From assembly GCA_025808375.1 (NCBI GenBank), contig CP061009.1:1302001-1366000 (forward strand): DNA of 64,000 bases, read 5' to 3'. Made by a program: the position numbers and the translations under genes. Numbering within the stretch: position 1 is the stretch's first letter; each line of letters opens with the position of its first letter. This stretch comes from Duncaniella muricolitica (lineage in GTDB: Bacteria > Bacteroidota > Bacteroidia > Bacteroidales > Muribaculaceae). The notes under the pieces are model-generated. The model had not been told where the DNA came from. It was given only the letters and a program-made list of their open reading frames with translations, and did not search any database. Of this stretch, positions 59,098 through 64,000 are shown piece by piece.

Positions 59098-59112
59098 TTA
59101 CTTCACTTCCTC
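59098..59112. repeat. right attachment site core (dnaK 3' end)
   Basis: TTACTTCACTTCCTC, the complement of the last dnaK codons GAG GAA GTG AAG TAA. Identical to 28645-28659. Confidence 0.9.
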
Positions 59113-61017
59113 AAACTCTACGTCGTCGACCTGGCCGTTGCCCGAGTTGGGGTTGCTGCCGGGCTGGGGACCGTAGTTGGCACCTGCACCGGGGGCACCT
59201 GCGCCGCCGGCTGCCTGCTGGGCGTTGAGGATTTCCTGCTGTATGGCACCGAAGGTGTTCTGAATCGAAGTGATGGCACTGTCGATACCGGCAAGATCCT
59301 GAGCCTTGTGGGCTTCCTTGAGCTTGTTGAGGTCGTTCTCGATTGCAGCCTTCTTGTCGGCGGGAATCTTGTCGCCCAGTTCCTGAATCTGCTTCTCGGT
59401 CTGGAAGATTACGGTGTCGGCGTGGTTGAGCTTGTCAATCTTTTCCTTCTCCTTGGCGTCAGCAGCAGCGTTGGCTTCAGCCTCTTTCTTCATGCGCTCG
59501 ATCTCGGCGTCGGTAAGACCGCTCGATGCCTCGATGCGTATGCTCTGCTCCTTGCCTGTGGCCTTGTCTTTGGCCGATACGTTGAGGATGCCGTTGGCGT
59601 CGACCTCAAATGTAACTTCGATCTGAGGTATGCCGCGGGGTGCGGGTGCGATGCCGTCGAGGTGGAATTTGCCGAGGGTCTTGTCATCCTTAGCCATGGG
59701 GCGTTCGCCCTGGAGCACGTGGATTTCGACTGAAGGCTGGTTGTCGGCTGCTGTCGAGAATGTCTCGCTCTTGCGGGTCGGGATTGTGGTGTTGGCCTCA
59801 ATCATCTTGGTCATCACGCCACCGAGGGTCTCGATGCCGATTGACAGGGGCACTACGTCGAGAAGGAGCACATCCTTGACGTCGCCTGAGAGCACACCGC
59901 CCTGGATGGCTGCGCCTACGGCTACAACCTCGTCGGGGTTAACGCCCTTGGAGGGTGCTTTGCCGAAGAATTTCTCCACTACCTGCTGGATGGCGGGGAT
60001 ACGGGTCGAGCCGCCCACGAGGATTACCTCGTCAATGTCCTTGGGTGTCATGCCGGCGTCCTTGAGGGCCTGTTCGCAAGGCTTGATAGTAGCCTGGATG
60101 AGCTTGTCGGCAAGCTGCTCGAACTGAGCGCGGGTGAGAGTTCTCACGAGGTGCTTGGGACCTGTGGCGGTGGCGGTGATGTAGGGGAGGTTGATTTCGG
60201 TCGAAGTGGTCGACGAGAGTTCTATCTTGGCTTTCTCGGCAGCCTCTTTGAGACGCTGGAGTGCCATGGGGTCCTGACGGAGATCGATGCCTTCCTCTTT
60301 CTTGAACTCGTCGGCGAGCCAGTCGATGATTACGTGGTCGAAGTCATCGCCGCCGAGGTGGGTGTCACCGTTGGTCGACTTAACCTCGAAGACGCCGTCG
60401 CCAAGTTCGAGGATTGAGATATCAAATGTACCGCCGCCAAGGTCGAAGACTGCGATTTTCTGATCCTTGTCGCTCTTGTCGAGGCCATAGGCCAGGGCTG
60501 CTGCGGTAGGCTCGTTGACGATACGCTTTACTGTCAGACCTGCGATTTCGCCGGCCTCCTTGGTGGCCTGACGCTGAGCGTCGTTGAAGTAGGCGGGCAC
60601 GGTGATGACAGCCTCGGTCACCGACTGTCCGAGATAGTCCTCGGCGGTCTTCTTCATCTTCTGAAGAATCATGGCTGAAATCTCCTGGGGTGTATATTCA
60701 CGTCCGTCGATGTCGACGCGGGGTGTGTTGTTGGCTCCACAGACTACCTTGTAGGGTACACGCTCTACCTCCTTGGCCACCTGGTCGCATGATTCGCCCA
60801 TGAAACGCTTGATGGAGTTGATGGTACGTTTGGGGTTGGTGATGGCCTGACGTTTGGCGGGGTCACCTACCTTGCGCTCGCCGCCGTCGACGAATGCTAC
60901 GATAGAGGGTGTGGTGTTGCGACCTTCGCTGTTAGGAATTACGACGGGGTCGTTGCCTTCGAGTACTGATACACATGAGTTGGTTGTACCGAGGTCTATA
61001 CCGATAATTTTTCCCAT
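59098..61017 (-). CDS. dnaK: chaperone DnaK (Hsp70)
   Basis: DnaK binds and releases unfolded protein segments with ATP. The 639-residue protein starts MGKIIGIDLGTTNSCVSVLE and has the ATPase phosphate loops (VFDLGGGTFDISIL, LVGGSTRIPAIQ), the linker DVLLLDVVPLSIGIETLGG and the substrate domain. It ends in DDVEFEEVK instead of the EEVxD-like end of other Hsp70s. The ending codons are the integration core of the island, yet the gene is intact. A sigma-54-like promoter motif lies upstream; the terminator is from the island. Confidence 0.98.
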   Translation of the reverse strand: MGKIIGIDLGTTNSCVSVLEGNDPVVIPNSEGRNTTPSIVAFVDGGERKVGDPAKRQAITNPKRTINSIKRFMGESCDQVAKEVERVPYKVVCGANNTPRVDIDGREYTPQEISAMILQKMKKTAEDYLGQSVTEAVITVPAYFNDAQRQATKEAGEIAGLTVKRIVNEPTAAALAYGLDKSDKDQKIAVFDLGGGTFDISILELGDGVFEVKSTNGDTHLGGDDFDHVIIDWLADEFKKEEGIDLRQDPMALQRLKEAAEKAKIELSSTTSTEINLPYITATATGPKHLVRTLTRAQFEQLADKLIQATIKPCEQALKDAGMTPKDIDEVILVGGSTRIPAIQQVVEKFFGKAPSKGVNPDEVVAVGAAIQGGVLSGDVKDVLLLDVVPLSIGIETLGGVMTKMIEANTTIPTRKSETFSTAADNQPSVEIHVLQGERPMAKDDKTLGKFHLDGIAPAPRGIPQIEVTFEVDANGILNVSAKDKATGKEQSIRIEASSGLTDAEIERMKKEAEANAAADAKEKEKIDKLNHADTVIFQTEKQIQELGDKIPADKKAAIENDLNKLKEAHKAQDLAGIDSAITSIQNTFGAIQQEILNAQQAAGGAGAPGAGANYGPQPGSNPNSGNGQVDDVEFEEVK

Positions 61018-61113
61018 AGTTGATAGTGTTTTATTTATTTGTTTCTTTTTTATTTTTTTCTGTCTATGCTTGTGGCGGCAGGCTATGCGGCCTCAAGACG
61101 TTCACTAATGAAA

Positions 61114-61127
61114 CAAATACCGTGCCA
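61114..61127 (-). promoter_or_regulatory. sigma-54-like promoter of dnaK
   Basis: On the minus strand TGGCACG (61121-61127), four bases, TTG (61114-61116) followed by TT. The RpoN consensus is TGGCACG-N4-TTGC, so only the C of the -12 part differs. A start about 12 bases on gives a leader of about 85 bases to the dnaK ATG. No TAnnTTTG box is as good here. Confidence 0.55.
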
Positions 61128-61171
61128 AAAATGTTGAACACCCCTCTGAAGTACTTATATTAAAGAATCAC

Positions 61172-61212
61172 AAAATAAAAATTCGGCCAAATGGTGACAT
61201 TATGGCCGAATT
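61172..61212 (-). terminator. terminator of asnA
   Basis: AATTCGGCCA (61180-61189) and its complement (61203-61212), followed in the minus direction by TTTATTTTG. It is placed after the asnA stop. Confidence 0.85.
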
Positions 61213-61259
61213 GTGCTGACAAAAATGACGTGTCGTGACGTCAGTGAGGATGTTTTTTC

Positions 61260-62294
61260 TTAGAGTAGTTCGATGCCGGCGGCCGCGCATTCTTTGATTT
61301 GTTGCTCGGGCCATATCGATGCCTGGACCTCGCCGATGTGGGCTTTGTGGAGGAGAAACATGCAGAGTCGGCTCTGACCGATTCCTCCTCCTATGGTGTA
61401 GGGGAGCTCGCCGTCGAGGAGCATGCGGTGGAATGTGAGCGATGCTTTTTCGGGACAACCGCGCAGTTCAAGCTGGTGGCGCAGCGACTCGGGGCTCACG
61501 CGTATGCCCATCGAGGAGATTTCAAAGGGGATGTCGAGCACATGGTTCCAGAGGAGGATGTCGCCGTTGAGTCCGGCATATCCTGCTTCGTTGATTGTGC
61601 TCCAGTCGTCATAGTCGGGTGCGCGGCCGTCGTGTGGCTTGCCGTCGCAGAGGTCGCCTCCGATGCCGATGAGAAATATGGCTCCGTATTTTCGCGTGGC
61701 TTCGGTCTCTCGTTCTTTGGGTGTGAGGTCGGGGTATTGGCGCGCGAGGTCTTCAGCATATATAAAGGTGATTTCTTGGGGAAGAGTGGGGGTGATGTGG
61801 GGGAAGCGTTCATACACGAGATGCTCCACCTTGCGCAGAGAGTCGTATATCTTCTTTACCGTGTCCTTGAGATAGGAAATGTTGCGATCCTCCTCGCGTA
61901 TTGTCTTTTCCCAGTCCCATTGGTCGACGTAGAGCGAATGGAGGTTGTCGAGGTCCTCGAAGGTGCGTATGGCGTTCATGTCGGTATAGAGTCCGTAGCC
62001 GGGGGGTATGCCGTAGGCTCCGAGTTTGTAACGTTTCCATTTGGCGAGCGAGTGCACCACTTCGGCCTTGCGCGAGTCCATTGCGTCGATGGTGAACGAC
62101 ACGGCGTGCTCCACACCGTTGAGATCGTCGTTGAGACCTGTGCCGGTGAGCAGGAAGAGCGGGGCTGTGACGCGACGCAGGTTAAGTTCCTGGGCCAGTG
62201 TGGCCTGAAACGTGTCTTTGATCATCTTGATGGCTACTTCGGTGGTCTCGGGGAGGAGTTTGCGTCTATATTTTCGGGGGATGATGAGTGACAT
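61260..62294 (-). CDS. asnA: aspartate-ammonia ligase
   Basis: AsnA makes asparagine from aspartate, ammonia and ATP. The protein from the ATG at 62294 has 344 residues, the usual AsnA length, and the class II aaRS-like motifs TAPLFLLTGTGLNDDLNGVE, AVSFTIDAMD, SLYVDQWDWEK and the C-terminal GGGIGQSRLCMFLLHKAHIG. The frame is open to 62384, but a very good promoter at 62350-62381 lies inside that extension and rules it out. Confidence 0.97.
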   Translation of the reverse strand: MSLIIPRKYRRKLLPETTEVAIKMIKDTFQATLAQELNLRRVTAPLFLLTGTGLNDDLNGVEHAVSFTIDAMDSRKAEVVHSLAKWKRYKLGAYGIPPGYGLYTDMNAIRTFEDLDNLHSLYVDQWDWEKTIREEDRNISYLKDTVKKIYDSLRKVEHLVYERFPHITPTLPQEITFIYAEDLARQYPDLTPKERETEATRKYGAIFLIGIGGDLCDGKPHDGRAPDYDDWSTINEAGYAGLNGDILLWNHVLDIPFEISSMGIRVSPESLRHQLELRGCPEKASLTFHRMLLDGELPYTIGGGIGQSRLCMFLLHKAHIGEVQASIWPEQQIKECAAAGIELL

Positions 62295-62349
62295 GCTGTT
62301 GGTGGATTTTTTAAATGTATTGTAAGAGTTTTTTTGTTTGATTACGTTG

Positions 62350-62381
62350 CAAATGTACGATGCATTTTTGGATTGTGCAAA
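62350..62381 (-). promoter_or_regulatory. Bacteroides-type promoter of asnA
   Basis: TTTG (62378-62381, minus strand), 20 bases, TACATTTG (62350-62357). Leader of about 50 bases to the asnA ATG. Confidence 0.8.
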
Positions 62382-62529
62382 CATTTTGTCAAAAATATTT
62401 TAAAATTAATGGCAAAATGATAATATTTTCGATATAGAGGCGTCAAAATGAGCAGGAGATTATAAGTGGCGGGTATGGATTTGATAAAATAAAGTGGCGG
62501 GGAGTTATGGTAGATTCGACGAAAAAGGT

Positions 62530-62537
62530 TAAATTTG
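62530..62537 (+). promoter_or_regulatory. -7 box of the tsaC gene
   Basis: TAAATTTG ends seven bases before the ATG at 62545, so the leader is very short or absent. The -33 part is weak (TTATGG near 62505). Confidence 0.5.
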
Positions 62538-62544
62538 CAGTAAT

Positions 62545-63129
62545 ATGAATAGTGACTACGACTATACTTACGATTTGCACAAGGCTGTAGCTGCTTTGCG
62601 CTCGGGAGGTGTGATAGCCTATCCTACCGACACGGTGTGGGGCATAGGCTGTGACGCCACGTGCAGCGAGGCTGTGAAAAAGGTCTTCGAGATAAAGCAT
62701 CGTGCCGATTCCAAAGCTCTGATTACACTTGTGGCCGATGAGGATATGCTTGCCGGTCATATAGCCGACGGCGCAGGCCGGTGTGGCATTGAGTATGTCA
62801 GGGCGAGCGACAGACCGGTCACGGTGGTCTATCCGGGCGGCCGTGACGTGGCTCCCGAGCTGCTTGCTGCCGACGGCAGCATCGGCATACGTATAGTCCG
62901 CGACGGATTTGCCTCAGACCTCTGTCGGGCTCTCGGTGGCCCGATAGTGTCGACATCGGCCAATATCAGCGGCGAGCCGGCTCCGGCAGTGTATGGCTCG
63001 ATTGAGCCCGCGTTGCTCGACAGGCTTGATTATGTGGCCCTGACAGGCCGTGACAATGCCGCGCCGTCGCGTCCGTCGAAGGTGGTAAAGATTACGGATA
63101 CAGGAGACATCATCATACTTCGTGACTAA
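62545..63129 (+). CDS. L-threonylcarbamoyladenylate synthase (TsaC/Sua5)
   Basis: The enzyme joins threonine, bicarbonate and ATP to make threonylcarbamoyl-AMP for the t6A modification of tRNA. The 194-residue protein has the YrdC fold signature: GGVIAYPTDTVWGIGCDA, KHRADSKAL, SDRPVTVVYPG and PIVSTSANISGEPA. Length suits the short TsaC form without the Sua5 C-terminal domain. Its stop overlaps the next start (TAATG). Confidence 0.93.
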   Translation: MNSDYDYTYDLHKAVAALRSGGVIAYPTDTVWGIGCDATCSEAVKKVFEIKHRADSKALITLVADEDMLAGHIADGAGRCGIEYVRASDRPVTVVYPGGRDVAPELLAADGSIGIRIVRDGFASDLCRALGGPIVSTSANISGEPAPAVYGSIEPALLDRLDYVALTGRDNAAPSRPSKVVKITDTGDIIILRD

Positions 63130-64000
63130 TGCAGGAGGGCCGAATACGCATATGCCATGTCGTGACCGACTATGTCGCCACTCTTGTCGGAGTGGTGATA
63201 TTCAACGCGTTGCGCTTTGCGGTAGTGCCCGATATAGCCCTGCGCCATCACGGCCTGCTACAGTTTTTGCTGTCACATGGCGTTGTGTTGTCGATGTTGC
63301 TGTTTCCGCCGTTCATGCTGCTGGTGTATTATCTTACCGGCTACTATATAAAGGTCTATAACAAGTCGCGCATTACCGAGCTGGTCAGGACTTTTGTCGG
63401 AGTGACCATAGGGTCGATGGCATTCTTTCTCGTGGTGTTGCTCAACGATGTATTGCCGCGAAGAGTGTTCAACTACGAGATATTGCTGATGTTTGGCGGA
63501 GTGCTGTTAGTGTGTGTTTATGTGACACGTGTCAGTCTCACCACACATTTTCTGCATCTACAGCGCAGGCCGGGAGGCGCGCGCAACGCTGTTGTGGTCG
63601 GTGATGCGGACGATATAGCCCGACGTATTGACCGGTTGCGGGCCGTGGCGTCGCAGCACGGACTTGTAATCCGTGCCGTGGCCGACATCTCAGATGGCAG
63701 CCGCCGTCGTCAGGAGATTGACGGGGTGGATATGACGGCTATGGACGATGTTGAATCATTGTTTAAGACAGGCCAACTGTCATGTGTGCTGCTTGTGGCT
63801 GACACTTTGTCAGCCGACAAGGCTCTGGCGGTCATCAACCGGCTCTTTTCGCTTGGTGTGCCGCTCTATGTCTCCCCCGACCTTAAGGCTTTGATTATGG
63901 GGACGGTGCGTTATGAATCGGTATTGGCCGAGCCGCTCGTCGACATATCGCGGTGTGAGCTCTCCGACAGCGTTGTGGCCATAAAGCGTTTTACTGACAT
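63129..64000 (+). CDS. polyprenyl-phosphate sugar transferase, N-terminal part (runs off window)
   Basis: From the ATG at 63129 an open frame continues to the window end without a stop. The first 150 residues have four or five membrane helices (VVTDYVATLVGVVIFNALRF, LLMFGGVLLVCVYVTRVSL), then a Rossmann-like domain (NAVVVGDADDIARRIDRLRA; CVLLVADTLSADKALAVINR). This is the layout of WcaJ/exopolysaccharide glycosylphosphotransferases, whose catalytic part would lie beyond the edge. It overlaps the tsaC stop by one base. Confidence 0.8.
   Translation, partial: MQEGRIRICHVVTDYVATLVGVVIFNALRFAVVPDIALRHHGLLQFLLSHGVVLSMLLFPPFMLLVYYLTGYYIKVYNKSRITELVRTFVGVTIGSMAFFLVVLLNDVLPRRVFNYEILLMFGGVLLVCVYVTRVSLTTHFLHLQRRPGGARNAVVVGDADDIARRIDRLRAVASQHGLVIRAVADISDGSRRRQEIDGVDMTAMDDVESLFKTGQLSCVLLVADTLSADKALAVINRLFSLGVPLYVSPDLKALIMGTVRYESVLAEPLVDISRCELSDSVVAIKRFTD

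Larger units (their letters stand above)
28645..59112. mobile_element. integrative genomic island in the 3' end of dnaK
   Basis: Direct repeats of 15 bases bound an AT-rich segment of about 30.5 kb with a tyrosine recombinase and two HTH/excisionase-like genes at its right end. The right repeat is part of intact dnaK; the left repeat abuts a perfect terminator. The content is phage-like recombination genes, replication-type genes, an IS, and defence-like cargo near the left end. I saw no relaxase, type IV secretion, capsid, portal or terminase gene, so it is not a complete phage or conjugative element. Confidence 0.88.

Noticed and set aside
28645..59112. Complete prophage or conjugative element
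   Set aside because: No structural, packaging, relaxase or secretion gene was recognised in the 30 kb.
61299..62291. Plus-strand frame of 330 codons opposite asnA
   Set aside because: Antisense shadow; asnA has all family motifs, a promoter and a terminator.
1..64000. CRISPR array
   Set aside because: No regularly spaced direct repeats of 25-40 bases were seen; the CGACAC cluster is too short in unit and spacing.

Overview
The window looks like a chromosome segment of a Bacteroidales bacterium, most likely a member of the Muribaculaceae (inference). It has SusC/SusD and FecR/ECF genes, a DUF1599/DoxX pair, and promoters of the Bacteroides type (TTG or TTTG, about 19-20 bases, then TAnnTTTG). 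Much of it is GC-rich core sequence, interrupted by an AT-rich island. No rRNA, tRNA or CRISPR array was recognised.

Core, left part (1-25.7 kb): a DoxX-like membrane protein and DUF1599 protein; a secreted TPR protein; gyrA; a membrane-anchored TPR regulator; a lipoprotein; rlmD; the tpiA-SPOR-folE group; an ECF sigma gene divergent from fecR-susC-susD-thioredoxin; radA with a TrmH/SpoU methyltransferase; and an amino-sugar kinase fused to a RapZ C-terminal domain, translationally coupled to a MurU-like nucleotidyltransferase. The last pair points to MurNAc recycling. Two near-identical long hairpins sit in two convergent intergenic gaps. A short AT-rich strip (25.7-28.6 kb) follows, with unknown genes, one frameshifted gene and a zeta-type toxin with its small partner.

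Island (28,645-59,112, about 30.5 kb): a tyrosine-recombinase element integrated in the last codons of dnaK. Its ends carry the same 15-base core, TTACTTCACTTCCTC, which contains the final dnaK codons. The element brings its own terminator to dnaK and leaves what looks like the original dnaK terminator at the far end. Next to the left end lie a TIR-like protein gene and a tight three-gene operon (sce7726-like nuclease, sce7725-like protein, RES-domain enzyme). This operon is the best candidate for an undescribed defence or toxin system. The middle holds phage-like genes (DUF3871, a Sak-type annealing protein, a RecB-like nuclease, several unknown genes with individual terminators), a serine resolvase whose tail was changed by an IS4-family insertion, and an operon of zinc-ribbon membrane proteins and secreted proteins. 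The right part is a minus-strand replication/mobility block: VirE-N-like protein, helicase-like ATPase, HNH protein, DUF3987 protein, HTH proteins and integrase. No capsid, terminase, relaxase or conjugation gene was seen, so the island resembles a satellite or integrative element that depends on other elements to move.

Core, right part (59.1-64 kb): dnaK with a sigma-54-like promoter, asnA, a tsaC/sua5 gene, and the start of a sugar transferase gene that runs off the window.
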